Source: Acidimicrobium ferrooxidans
Lineage (GTDB): Bacteria > Actinomycetota > Geothermincolia > Fen-727 > Anoxymicrobiaceae
Length of the DNA stretch: 64,000 nucleotides
Assembly (NCBI GenBank): GCA_020723485.1
Contig: DYIU01000002.1
Coordinates: 281,543 to 345,542, forward strand
Direction of reading: 5' to 3'
The notes beneath the pieces were generated by a model. That model did not search any database. It was not told the origin of the DNA and saw only the letters and a list, made by a program, of their open reading frames with translations. A program made the position numbers and the translations under genes. This document shows, piece by piece, positions 1 to 8,154 of the stretch (positions within the stretch are counted from its first letter, which is position 1; each line of letters opens with the position of its first letter).

Positions 1-1
1 G

Positions 2-535
2 TTCAACGTGCGGTCGGGACGCCTCGAGCTGGGCATCGACGGGCAGATCTCGAACTGGTCCATCAAGGATTACACCGGCGGGTCGTGCCTGGGCTCCGAG
101 ATAGAGCTCATCTACTTCGACACTAGCACCCCTTTCCTGCGCATAGACGGCGCCGAGCAGCTCGACCCGGAGCTGTTCCTGAGGAGCGCGCCGTCTTTCC
201 TGGTCTGGGTATTGCGGCTGCTTTTTCTCGAGGACGTGATGACCCGATACTACGATTTTCACCTGGTAGCCACCGATCTCGTCGCCAACTTCTACAAGGA
301 GCAGCTGCCCGACTACATACCCGCGCTCGTCGCCGAGGCGAACGACTTCTTCGCGACTGAAGCCGCCGAGCTGGGTATCGAGCCGCTTTCCGAGAAGGAG
401 GTCCGCTCCTATTACCGGGAGGACGCGGTGATCTGGAGCCTGTACCTGAACGCGAGACGCATAGACCGCTTCCTCCGGACGCGGCTGCTGCGCAGGGAAT
501 ACCCATACATCCTACCCGGCAAGATAAAGAGGTGA
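2..535 (+). CDS. Unrecognised protein, 3' part only (cut by left edge)
   Basis: The reading frame is open from the left edge, so this is the C-terminal part of a longer gene; 177 codons are visible. I do not recognise the family. There is a hydrophobic stretch near the middle (SFLVWVLRLLFLEDV) and a basic C-terminus ending PGKIKR; no nucleotide, metal or catalytic motif stands out. The gene stops 8 bases before the ATG of the aminotransferase, and the ribosome binding site of that gene (AGAGGTGATC) lies over its last codons. The two are therefore probably cotranscribed and translationally coupled. A GTG at position 8 could be read as a start, but nothing upstream is visible to support it. Confidence 0.6.
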   Translation, partial: FNVRSGRLELGIDGQISNWSIKDYTGGSCLGSEIELIYFDTSTPFLRIDGAEQLDPELFLRSAPSFLVWVLRLLFLEDVMTRYYDFHLVATDLVANFYKEQLPDYIPALVAEANDFFATEAAELGIEPLSEKEVRSYYREDAVIWSLYLNARRIDRFLRTRLLRREYPYILPGKIKR

Positions 536-543
536 TCGGCCAG

Positions 544-1806
544 ATGAGCGTAGTTGGACAGGAATCGATCGAGAAGATAACCGAGCTCTTCTCCAGGCAC
601 GTCTCCAGCGGCAAGGTTGAGTTCTTCACCAACGCCGGCGTCAACTTCATCCTCGGCAGGCGCGAGGGGATCCACATGTACGACCTGGAGGGGAACCGCT
701 ACATAAACTGCAACTGCAACGGCGGGGTGTTCAACCTGGGTCACCGGAACGCCGAGGTCATAGGGGCCCTGGAGGAAGGGCTGGCCGAGCTCGACATAGG
801 AACGCACCACACCGTGAGCGAGCAGCGGGCATTACTGGGCGAGGAGCTCGCCTCCGTCTGCCCCGGCGATATAAACCGGGTCATATACGGCGTGAGCGGC
901 GGCGAGGTCATAGACGCCGCCATCAAGCTCGCCCGTGGCCACACGGGCCGCCCCGGGGTCGTCTCGGCCGTAGGCGGGTACCACGGCCACACCGGGTTCG
1001 CCCTGCCTGCTGGGCACGAACAGTATTCCGAGCCGTTCAAGCCCCTTGTCCCCGGTTACACCCAGGTGCCTTTCGGCGACCTGGCCGCCCTCGACGCAGC
1101 GGTCGACGAGAACACGGCCTGCGTGCTCTTCGAGACCATACCCGCCACGCTCGGAATCGTCCTGCCGCCGGAGGATTTCTACGCGGGCGTCCGCAGGATA
1201 TGCGACGAGCGCGGCGCGGTCATGGTGATGGACGAGGTGCAGACCGGACTAGGCCGCTGCGGCGCGTACTGGGGTATAGAAACGTACGGCGTGGTCCCGG
1301 ACGTCTTGGTGAGCGCGAAGGGGCTCTCGGGCGGCATCTACCCGCTGAGCGCCGTCCTGTTCAGTGACCGCATGAACCAGTTCTGGCACGACAACCCGTT
1401 CATCCACATCTCCACGTTCGGCGGGCCCGAGCTCGGGTGCCGTGTCACCCTGAAGGTGCTCGAGATACTCAAGCGCCCCGGGTTCCTGGAGCATGTCAGG
1501 GAGATGGCCTCCGTCTTCGAGAAGGGATACGTGGAGCTCAAGACCTCTCACTCGGACCTGCTTCTCGAGACCAGGCAGCGCGGCCTGTTCACAGGGCTCA
1601 AGATGAAGAACGAGATGTGCGGGCCGCTGATGACCGTCGCCGGCATGCGCAACGGCATATTCACCGTCTACGCCAACAACGACAACTCGGTGAGCCAGAT
1701 AATCCCGCCCCTCATCATCCAGGAGAAGGAAGCGCTCGAGGTACTCGAGCGCCTCGACGCGATGATGTCCTGGGTCGAGAAGACCATGGGCGAGTTCGAA
1801 GCATAG
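544..1806 (+). CDS. Class III PLP-dependent aminotransferase (GSA-aminomutase-like)
   Basis: This 420-residue protein has the fold-type I class III aminotransferase pattern. The PLP-binding Asp is D230 in MVMDEVQTG and the Schiff-base Lys is K259 in VSAKGLSGG. The N-terminal part (GIHMYDLEGNRYI, GGVFNLGHRNAEV) is typical of the glutamate-1-semialdehyde aminomutase, acetylornithine and omega-amino-acid transaminase group. The substrate cannot be assigned. I chose the ATG at 544 over an in-frame GTG at 532 because AGAGGTGATC at 528-537 lies 6 bases before the ATG. It follows the unrecognised partial gene by 8 bases. The TAG stop runs directly into the left arm of an inverted-repeat element, so the element supplies its 3' end. 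Confidence 0.87.
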   Translation: MSVVGQESIEKITELFSRHVSSGKVEFFTNAGVNFILGRREGIHMYDLEGNRYINCNCNGGVFNLGHRNAEVIGALEEGLAELDIGTHHTVSEQRALLGEELASVCPGDINRVIYGVSGGEVIDAAIKLARGHTGRPGVVSAVGGYHGHTGFALPAGHEQYSEPFKPLVPGYTQVPFGDLAALDAAVDENTACVLFETIPATLGIVLPPEDFYAGVRRICDERGAVMVMDEVQTGLGRCGAYWGIETYGVVPDVLVSAKGLSGGIYPLSAVLFSDRMNQFWHDNPFIHISTFGGPELGCRVTLKVLEILKRPGFLEHVREMASVFEKGYVELKTSHSDLLLETRQRGLFTGLKMKNEMCGPLMTVAGMRNGIFTVYANNDNSVSQIIPPLIIQEKEALEVLERLDAMMSWVEKTMGEFEA

Positions 1807-1913
1807 GGGTCAGACCACTTTCGTTCCATTGACAACAGCAGATAACAACAGCCACAGACTGCTGTTGCTGCTGTTGTTGATGTGGCTGACGGAACGAAAG
1901 TGGTCTGACCCTA
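1804..1913. repeat. Inverted-repeat element, copy A (bidirectional terminator-like)
   Basis: Two arms of about 21 bases (GGGTCAGACC then ACTTTCGTTCC on the left) are perfect reverse complements and flank a centre of about 60 bases. The centre holds its own CAACAGCAG / CTGCTGTTG dyad. The left arm overlaps the TAG stop of the aminotransferase (1804-1806). The right arm overlaps the TAG stop of the convergent acyl-CoA dehydrogenase gene (1911-1913, minus strand). Ends match the other copies in the window, but the inner arm sequence is different and symmetrical. Likely role: transcription end for both convergent genes, or a small mobile palindrome. Confidence 0.85.
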
Positions 1914-3611
1914 ATCGGACCAGGTGTACTGGCCCTCGAGTGAGTAGGCCTCCGCGAGCACCTTCTCGAACCGCGCCTGGTCCGCGACCGGCTTGCGTAT
2001 CATCCTGAGCGCGAGGTCCATCTGCACCTGGGTGCTCGATGTCTTCGAGTACAGCTGCAGGGCGAACTTCGAGAAGTCCCGCACCATGAAGTCGAAGATC
2101 TGGTCGAGCATCTCTCGCGAGACGTCGTATATCTTCGAGTTCTCGATTATCAGCTGCCCGTATCCTACAAGGGTGAACAACTCTCCGAGGATGAGCAGGA
2201 AATCGATGTCGTCTATCTGCGCGTCGCTCGGCGGGGCCTGAAGCAGGAGCTCCTTAAGTACCTCTATCTGCTCCTTGAAGACGTTCACGTTGGGCAGGTC
2301 TACGCTCCCGTAGGCGATGTTGTAGTCGTGGAACTGTATCTTCCCGAGGCCCTTGGTCGGTCCCTGGTCGAACAGGAACTCGTCGTCGGCCGCGTCCATC
2401 CTCTGCCCGATCTCGGGGAACTGCCCCGGGTTGAAGAAGTAGTTGGGCATGAACTTAATGATGAGCGCCATGTTGACGTGGACCGTGCCTTCGAGCTTGG
2501 GGAGCGCCCTGATATCGCGAGCGGCCTGCTCGAAGTACATGTCCTTCTCGAAGCCCTTTGCGGCTATGACGTCCCACAGGAGGTTGATGACCTCCTCGCC
2601 CTGGGTGGTGACCTTCATCTTCACCATCGGGTTGTAAAGGAGGTAGCGCCTGTCCTCCGGCGACGCTGAGCGCATGTAGTCAATGGCGCGTAGGCTGAAC
2701 AGCTTCATGGCGACCAGGCGCGTGTAGGCGTCGACGAAGAGCTGCTTGATGTGCGTGAAGTCTATGACGTAATGCTTGTACAGGAAGCGGTGCGAGGCGT
2801 GGTCGATGGCTTCGAAGTACGCGTGCGTGCAGATGCCGATGGAGGCCCAGCCGAGGTTGAACTTGCCGACGTTGACCGTGTTGAGCGCGGAGTCCCATGC
2901 GTCCCGCCCCATGGTCAGTATCTCGGCGTCGGTTATCGGGTAGTCGGTAAGGGCGTACTCGGCCACAAAGTTCTGGGAGTTCACGACGTTCTTCACAACC
3001 TCGAACTTCGGGTTCCTGTCACCCACGACAAAAAAGACGTAGTCGCCGGTGTCCGTCATCTTGCCGAACGTGGACACCAGCGCGGCCTCGTTGGCGTTGC
3101 CGATGTAGTACTTCCTGCCGTTCGCCAGGTACTTGCCGTCGCCGAGCGGCTTCAATGCCATCTCCGTCGAGTAGAGGTCGGCGCCGTGCTCCTTCTCGGA
3201 GAGTCCGAACGCGAATATCCCCCCGTCGCGGAGCAGTTCGGCGGTGCGCTTCTTTACCGCCTCGTTCCCGCCCATCCAGATGGGCCCCAGGCCCAGGATC
3301 GAGACCTGCCACGTGTACCAGTAGTTCAACCCGTAGAAGGCGGTTATCTCGTTGAAGGCGCAGTTGCGCCAGGTGTCCCATCGCGAGTCCGCGTCGAGAG
3401 CGTAGGCCGATGGCGTCAGGAGGGTGGAGAACGCGCCGACCTCCTTCTGGAAGTCCAGGAAATCCTGGTACCAGGTCCTCTCGTGGTCATCCTTCTTCGT
3501 CTCTCCGCGCCCTTTGCGCTCGAAGAAATCGATGGTCTTGCGCATTATCTCGTCCGAGCGCTTGTCGGAGAATTCCCAGCCGAACTTCTTGGGGTTCAGT
3601 AGTATCATCAT
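1911..3611 (-). CDS. Large divergent acyl-CoA dehydrogenase/oxidase-like flavoprotein
   Basis: A 566-residue protein with the acyl-CoA dehydrogenase N-terminal and middle domains. FGLSEKEHGADLYS is the counterpart of the LTEPxxGSD flavin-binding loop, and LANGRKYYIGNANEA of the usual NGxKxxIT(N)G strand. It is much longer than ordinary members (about 380-400 residues). The C-terminal half (about residue 300 onward) is long and helical, as in acyl-CoA oxidases and the large FadE-like dehydrogenases. The start is placed at an ATG pair at 3611/3608, preceded on the minus strand by GGAAAGGAC; the longer frame upstream has no ribosome binding site. It probably oxidises an acyl-CoA thioester; chain specificity is unknown. 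It ends inside inverted-repeat copy A, facing the aminotransferase. Confidence 0.82.
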   Translation of the reverse strand: MMILLNPKKFGWEFSDKRSDEIMRKTIDFFERKGRGETKKDDHERTWYQDFLDFQKEVGAFSTLLTPSAYALDADSRWDTWRNCAFNEITAFYGLNYWYTWQVSILGLGPIWMGGNEAVKKRTAELLRDGGIFAFGLSEKEHGADLYSTEMALKPLGDGKYLANGRKYYIGNANEAALVSTFGKMTDTGDYVFFVVGDRNPKFEVVKNVVNSQNFVAEYALTDYPITDAEILTMGRDAWDSALNTVNVGKFNLGWASIGICTHAYFEAIDHASHRFLYKHYVIDFTHIKQLFVDAYTRLVAMKLFSLRAIDYMRSASPEDRRYLLYNPMVKMKVTTQGEEVINLLWDVIAAKGFEKDMYFEQAARDIRALPKLEGTVHVNMALIIKFMPNYFFNPGQFPEIGQRMDAADDEFLFDQGPTKGLGKIQFHDYNIAYGSVDLPNVNVFKEQIEVLKELLLQAPPSDAQIDDIDFLLILGELFTLVGYGQLIIENSKIYDVSREMLDQIFDFMVRDFSKFALQLYSKTSSTQVQMDLALRMIRKPVADQARFEKVLAEAYSLEGQYTWSD

Positions 3612-3739
3612 GCGTCCTTTCCTGGTCCGGTACTGCGGCATATAGCATATCAGAAGGTCCGCTCCGGGGTCGTGCATTGCACCCGCTCATGGTGGATAAT
3701 CAAATCGCATCGTGCCGCCACCAGGAACCGGGAGGGGAT

Positions 3740-4195
3740 ATGGAACTGAACAGGCAGCAGATACCGCCGTGCGGACTCTACTGCGGGGTCTGTGGAATAA
3801 TGTACGCCACCCGGGACGAAAACCAGAAGTTCAAGGAGAAACTGGCGCCGGTATACGGCCTCCTGCCGGACGACATCTACTGCGAGGGATGCCGGGCGGA
3901 AGGCGAGAAGGTCTTTACCTACTGCCGTGTATGTCCCATCAAGAACTGCACGACGGAGCGCGGATACGAGGGCTGCCACCAGTGCGACGACTTCCCCTGC
4001 GAGTTCATAGACAACTTCCCCATCCCGGTCGGCAAGAAGGTCATCATGAGGGCAATCCCGAGGTGGCGCGAGGTCGGCACCGAGAAGTGGGTCGAGGAGG
4101 AAGAGGCCCGCTACGTCTGCCCTCACTGCGGGGAGCGGTTGTTCCGGGGGGCGAAGCGCTGCAGGGTGTGCAAGGAGCCTGTGGACGTCGACTGA
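3740..4195 (+). CDS. Cysteine-rich DUF3795-type protein
   Basis: A 151-residue cysteine-rich protein. It opens with PPCGLYCGVCG, the hallmark of DUF3795 proteins, then has paired cysteines (YCEGC, YCRVC, GCHQCDDFPC). The extreme C-terminus is a zinc-ribbon-like pair (CPHCG ... CRVC). The family is of unknown function; members probably bind zinc or an Fe-S cluster. The ATG at 3740 has GGAGGGG 5 bases upstream; the frame is open much further upstream but without start signals, and it overlaps the opposite-strand dehydrogenase gene there. It is followed by the methyltransferase after 24 bases, so the two may form a small operon. Confidence 0.8.
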   Translation: MELNRQQIPPCGLYCGVCGIMYATRDENQKFKEKLAPVYGLLPDDIYCEGCRAEGEKVFTYCRVCPIKNCTTERGYEGCHQCDDFPCEFIDNFPIPVGKKVIMRAIPRWREVGTEKWVEEEEARYVCPHCGERLFRGAKRCRVCKEPVDVD

Positions 4196-4219
4196 AGCGC
4201 TCCGCGGTGTGGAGGAGTG

Positions 4220-4789
4220 ATGGCTCACAAGGGAAGGAAGAGATTTCCCCACGACGACCCTGAGCGGCGCGAGTGGCAGGACCCCGAGGCCGTCCTGGCC
4301 GAGATCGGCCTGGGACCGGGCCACGTCTTCGTCGACGTGGGGTGCGGTGAGGGGTTCTTCTCCGTGCCGGCTTCAAGGGTCGTCGGAGAGAACGGCCGTG
4401 TCTACGCCCTCGACATAAACACCGAGGCGGTCGACCGCCTCCGTAAGTTCGCGGAGGAGCACGGGCTCGACAACATCGTGGCCCGAGCCGGGGCGGCGGA
4501 GCGCAGGGTGATGTGCGACGGTTGCGCCGACTTCGTGTTCTTAGGTATAGACCTTCACGACTTCTCCGACCCCGCGGCGGTCCTGCGAAACGCCGTGTCG
4601 ATGCTGAAACCCGGTGGGAGACTCGTCGACCTGGACTGGAAGAAGGAAGAGACGCCCATCGGCCCGCCGCTCGAGATAAGGTTCGACCAGGAGAAGGCGG
4701 TGGGCCTGATAGAAGGAGCCGGTCTCCGGGTGGAATCAGTGAGAGACCACGGCCCCTGGCACTACCTCATCACGGCGACGCCTGTCTGA
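4220..4789 (+). CDS. Class I SAM-dependent methyltransferase
   Basis: A 189-residue Rossmann-type methyltransferase. Motif I is VDVGCGEGFFS and the acidic residue binding the ribose is in YALDINTE. A later LKPGGRLVDLDW segment is the usual post-motif strand. It resembles the UbiE/type 11 group; the substrate is unknown. ATG 4220 is preferred over GTG 4217 because GGAGG lies at 4211-4215. Its 3' end faces the HtrA-like protease on the other strand with only a few bases between the stop codons and no room for a terminator hairpin. Confidence 0.83.
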   Translation: MAHKGRKRFPHDDPERREWQDPEAVLAEIGLGPGHVFVDVGCGEGFFSVPASRVVGENGRVYALDINTEAVDRLRKFAEEHGLDNIVARAGAAERRVMCDGCADFVFLGIDLHDFSDPAAVLRNAVSMLKPGGRLVDLDWKKEETPIGPPLEIRFDQEKAVGLIEGAGLRVESVRDHGPWHYLITATPV

Positions 4790-4792
4790 ACG

Positions 4793-5830
4793 TCAGTGCC
4801 CCTTCTCCACCGGAGTGATGGGCAGTTCCAGCTTCTCGGTGCGCCGTATGACGGTTATCAGCGAACCCGCTCCGATCTGGTCCTCCGTCAGGAGGACGTG
4901 CAGGTCGTCGATGCCTCGCACCGCGCAGTCCCCGTAACCGATTATCACGTCGCCGTCTTTGAGACCCGCCTTCGCCGCCGGGCCTCCCTCCTCGACGCTG
5001 GTCACCAGGAAACCGGTCTCGACCTCGAGCCCATGGAAGCGGACCACGCGCCTGAGGATGGGTGCGTCCTGCCCCGCGACGCCCAGGTAGCTGCGCTTCA
5101 CCCTGCCGTGCTTCATCAGCCGTCCGGCGACGAATTTCGCGGTGTTGACGGCGATGGCGAAGCATATCCCCTGCGCAGGCAGGATTATCGCGGTGTTCAC
5201 GCCGATGACCTCGCCGAACGAGTTCACCAGGGGGCCGCCCGAATTCCCAGGGTTCAGGGCGGCGTCGGTCTGGATGACGTTGTCGATCAGGCGCCCGGAG
5301 CTCGAGCGCAGGGACCTCCCGAGGGCGCTTATGACCCCGGCGGTGACCGAGTACTGGAAGCCGAACGGGTTTCCGACCGCCACGACCAGCTGGCCGACCT
5401 TCAGCCACTGGGAATCACCAAGCTGCACCGGCGGGAGGTCGGATGCGCTTATCCTTATGACCGCGAGGTCGGTATCCGGGTCGTCTCCGACTACGTCCGC
5501 GTCCATCGAGCGGCCGTCGGGAAGAGCTACCTCGAGCTTCTTGGAGTCCTGTACGACGTGGCTGTTGGTGAGTATGAAACCGTCGCCCGTGAATATGAAC
5601 CCGGAGCCGGTCCCCGTCCTGTCGGGAGAGAACCGGCTCCTGGCCTTCGAGCCCCGCTCCTGCGTTACCGATATGTTGACCACTGACGGGCTCACCAGGT
5701 CAGATGCGCTGATCACCGCGCGCGAGTAGGCGTCCATTATCTCGCTTTCAGGGGCAGGCGGCCGCTCGGGAGGGCACGGCGCCCCCTCTGGCAGCTCGAT
5801 CCCCGATACCAGCTTGAGTTTCTTTTCCAT
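4793..5830 (-). CDS. HtrA/DegP-type serine protease with PDZ domain
   Basis: A 345-residue trypsin-like protease with a full catalytic triad: H91 (LTNSHVV), D121 (DPDTDLAVI) and S197 (LNPGNSGGP). A C-terminal PDZ domain covers roughly residues 245-335 (VEEGGPAAKAGLKDGDVI). There is no signal peptide or membrane segment; the first 45 residues are proline-rich and polar. It is therefore predicted to stay in the cytoplasm, unlike most DegP/HtrA proteins, or to be exported by an unusual route. The start ATG has GGAGGTGCG directly upstream. About 108 bases separate it from the upstream PilB/GspE-like gene on the same strand. Confidence 0.9.
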   Translation of the reverse strand: MEKKLKLVSGIELPEGAPCPPERPPAPESEIMDAYSRAVISASDLVSPSVVNISVTQERGSKARSRFSPDRTGTGSGFIFTGDGFILTNSHVVQDSKKLEVALPDGRSMDADVVGDDPDTDLAVIRISASDLPPVQLGDSQWLKVGQLVVAVGNPFGFQYSVTAGVISALGRSLRSSSGRLIDNVIQTDAALNPGNSGGPLVNSFGEVIGVNTAIILPAQGICFAIAVNTAKFVAGRLMKHGRVKRSYLGVAGQDAPILRRVVRFHGLEVETGFLVTSVEEGGPAAKAGLKDGDVIIGYGDCAVRGIDDLHVLLTEDQIGAGSLITVIRRTEKLELPITPVEKGH

Positions 5831-5938
5831 CGCACCTCCGCTGTAAGCACTACATCCTATTGATACAAGAACGCGCGCCGCGCCGCAATGACCGATTTCA
5901 AGCAGGTGAGAGCTGGGCGGCCGTGGCGGTGCATCTAT

Positions 5939-7639
5939 TCAGCGGGGAAGGGTGCGCCTTATCTCCTCCAGCGAGGTCACGCCGGCAGCCACCTTCTGGA
6001 CCCCGTTCTGCCAGAGGGTCTGCATTCCCTGCCGCACCGCGACATCGGTGATGTCGTCGAGCTGCACACCGGGCACCATCAAGTCACGTATCTCTTCGGT
6101 CACGGGCATGACCTCGAAGATACCTATGCGGTCAAGGTAGCCCGTGCCTCTGCATTCCTCGCACCCGGCTGCTCTGAAGAGCGAGACGTCCGGGCCGGCG
6201 TCAAGCCCCATCTCGCCGAGCTCGGCGTCCGACGGGACGTACTGCTCCCGGCAGACAACGCACAGCCTCCGCGCAAGCCTCTGGGCGACGACCAGCTTGA
6301 CCACCTCGCGCACGTAGTAGTATTCGATGCCTATCTCCATGAGCCGGAGCAGCACCTCGGGAGCGTCGGTGGTGTGCAGGGTGCTCAGCAGCAGGTGCCC
6401 GGTGAGCGCGGCGCGCACCGCGACGTCCGCCGTCTCACTGTCCCTTATCTCGCCGAGCAGGATCACGTTCGGGTCCTGGCGGAGCACGGAACGTAACAGC
6501 GGGGCGAACCCCAGGCCTATCTCGTGGTTCACCTGTATCTGGTTGAGGTTCTCCATCCGGTATTCGACCGGGTCCTCGATGGTCACCACCTTGCGTGTGA
6601 CGCTGTCTATCTTGTTCAGCATCGAGTACATGGTGGTCGTCTTGCCGCTCCCGGTAGGGCCTGTGGAAAGGACGAAACCGTACGGCTCGCTCAAAGCCTT
6701 CATTATCTTGGCCATATCGTCGGCGTCGAAACCGAGCGATTCAAGGTCGGCGCCCGCCCGGCTCTGGTCGAGAACACTCAATGTGACGGACTCACCGTAG
6801 ATTGTCGGTGAGGTCGCCACCCTGAAATCGACATCCCTTCGGCCGAACTTCACGAAGATGACTCCGTCCTGCGGCTGTCGCCTCTCGGCGATATCGAGCT
6901 CCGAGAGTATCTTCACCCTGGAGATCACCGCTTTGTGCACCTCGCGGTTCATCTCCTGCACACGTCCCAGGAGGCCGTCTATCCTGTACCTCACCAGGGA
7001 GTGCTCCATCTTGGGCTCAATGTGGATGTCGCTCGCCCTTCGCCTGATAGCGTCGGCGAGCAGTTTCTCTACCAGCCTTACCACGTGCTCTTCGTCGAGA
7101 TCGAGCTCCTCGCACTCCTCACTGATACCCGTCCCCTCGGAGACCGAAAGACATTCCAGCTTCTCAGCACCTGCCTCGATATCGATCTCTTCTGCGGTGA
7201 ACTGGCCGGGGAAGAAGATGGCCAGGGCGGCATCTACGTCCGGCCGGTCACACAGGAAGGCCCGCAGGGAACACCCCGAGGCGAAAGAGATTTCCTCCTG
7301 CGCCTCCATTGACAGCGGGCCGGAGACTGCGAGGGTGATAGTGCGGTCTGAAAGCGAGACCGGTATCAGCCGGTTCTCTATCGAGACGGCGGCCGGCACT
7401 CGCTTTACAGCCTGTGGATCGATGGAAGAGACGTCGAGATCCTCGTAAGGCAGGCCGAGGTGCGCGCTCATGGCGCTCATGACTGCCCCGCGCTCCGCGT
7501 AGCCCTCGGCGACGACCGTCTCCACCAGCTCTGCATCATCGCTGCCGGATACCGCGCGGGCACGCTCCAGCTGCTCCGGCGTTACCAGCCCGCCGGCGAT
7601 TAGGGCTCGGGCGAATCCTTCGTCATATTGCGCGTTCAC
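5939..7639 (-). CDS. Type II secretion / type IV pilus assembly ATPase (GspE/PilB family)
   Basis: A 566-residue secretion ATPase. The N-terminal 1-140 region is an MshEN/GspE-N domain (LVTPEQLERA, LGLPYEDLD). The ATPase domain has Walker A STGPTGSGKTTT at 325-336, an Asp box, and Walker B NVILLGEIRD followed by the His box LLSTLHTTDAP. A tetracysteine zinc site (CVVC ... CEEC, about 455-492) is typical of PilB and GspE. It powers pseudopilus or pilus assembly, or DNA uptake. No other pilus gene is in the window, so PilB and GspE cannot be separated. The start is a GTG; no ATG is in frame nearby. It lies 58 bases after the SCP2 gene on the same strand, with no clear terminator between them. 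Confidence 0.9.
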   Translation of the reverse strand: MNAQYDEGFARALIAGGLVTPEQLERARAVSGSDDAELVETVVAEGYAERGAVMSAMSAHLGLPYEDLDVSSIDPQAVKRVPAAVSIENRLIPVSLSDRTITLAVSGPLSMEAQEEISFASGCSLRAFLCDRPDVDAALAIFFPGQFTAEEIDIEAGAEKLECLSVSEGTGISEECEELDLDEEHVVRLVEKLLADAIRRRASDIHIEPKMEHSLVRYRIDGLLGRVQEMNREVHKAVISRVKILSELDIAERRQPQDGVIFVKFGRRDVDFRVATSPTIYGESVTLSVLDQSRAGADLESLGFDADDMAKIMKALSEPYGFVLSTGPTGSGKTTTMYSMLNKIDSVTRKVVTIEDPVEYRMENLNQIQVNHEIGLGFAPLLRSVLRQDPNVILLGEIRDSETADVAVRAALTGHLLLSTLHTTDAPEVLLRLMEIGIEYYYVREVVKLVVAQRLARRLCVVCREQYVPSDAELGEMGLDAGPDVSLFRAAGCEECRGTGYLDRIGIFEVMPVTEEIRDLMVPGVQLDDITDVAVRQGMQTLWQNGVQKVAAGVTSLEEIRRTLPR

Positions 7640-7697
7640 AACCTGGCCGCTCCGCTGCGCTCGTTGCGCAGGTCGTACTTTCCGGATTGAGGATATC

Positions 7698-8138
7698 CTA
7701 CTGCTTATGTATCACCTTGTCGCCGTAGCCCATCTCCTCGAGCGCGACCGGGAAAGAAGAGAATGCCGGCCTGACCACCGGGAGCAGCCTCATCATCGCG
7801 GTGACCTTTCCGCCCTGCTTGACCTTGCCCTTTGTGACCGCCGCGATGGGGTTCTCGTGACCGTGCCAGAAGCTGTGCGAGAAGTCCGCGGCCTGCTTTG
7901 ACCAGACGTCCTCCTGCAGGTCGCACGGTCCGAGATAGTAATTCCCGAAGTAACCGGGCTTCGTCGGCGGGTTCTTCAGGTCGATGGTTATCTCACCGTC
8001 GGGGTCCGTGTAGATGAACTTGATGATTATGCCGGCCTTGCTCATCTTCGGGCCTATTTTGGGGTCGGTGAGTATCTTGTCCATGAAGTACCCGTAGATC
8101 TCGTAGAGCTGGTCGATGTCCCTGTAGTACTCGCCCAT
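7698..8138 (-). CDS. SCP2 sterol-carrier-like domain protein
   Basis: A 146-residue single-domain protein with the SCP2-like pattern: amphipathic N-terminal helices, a central strand with ITIDLKNPPTKPG, a SHSFWHGHENPIAAVTKGKVKQGGK segment read in two parts, and a C-terminal hydrophobic helix. SCP2 domains bind lipids or fatty acyl-CoA in a hydrophobic tunnel. It is the last gene of the nine-gene run headed by the PadR gene, 16 bases after an acyl-CoA dehydrogenase. That position suggests it carries or buffers a hydrophobic acyl-CoA intermediate. AAGGAAGG precedes the ATG. Confidence 0.78.
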   Translation of the reverse strand: MGEYYRDIDQLYEIYGYFMDKILTDPKIGPKMSKAGIIIKFIYTDPDGEITIDLKNPPTKPGYFGNYYLGPCDLQEDVWSKQAADFSHSFWHGHENPIAAVTKGKVKQGGKVTAMMRLLPVVRPAFSSFPVALEEMGYGDKVIHKQ

Positions 8139-8154
8139 CGCCGACCTTCCTTTC

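Noticed and set aside
1806-1911. CRISPR or insertion sequence end
   Set aside because: No direct-repeat array with spacers, no transposase gene and no target duplication could be seen; it is a single palindrome of a dispersed family.
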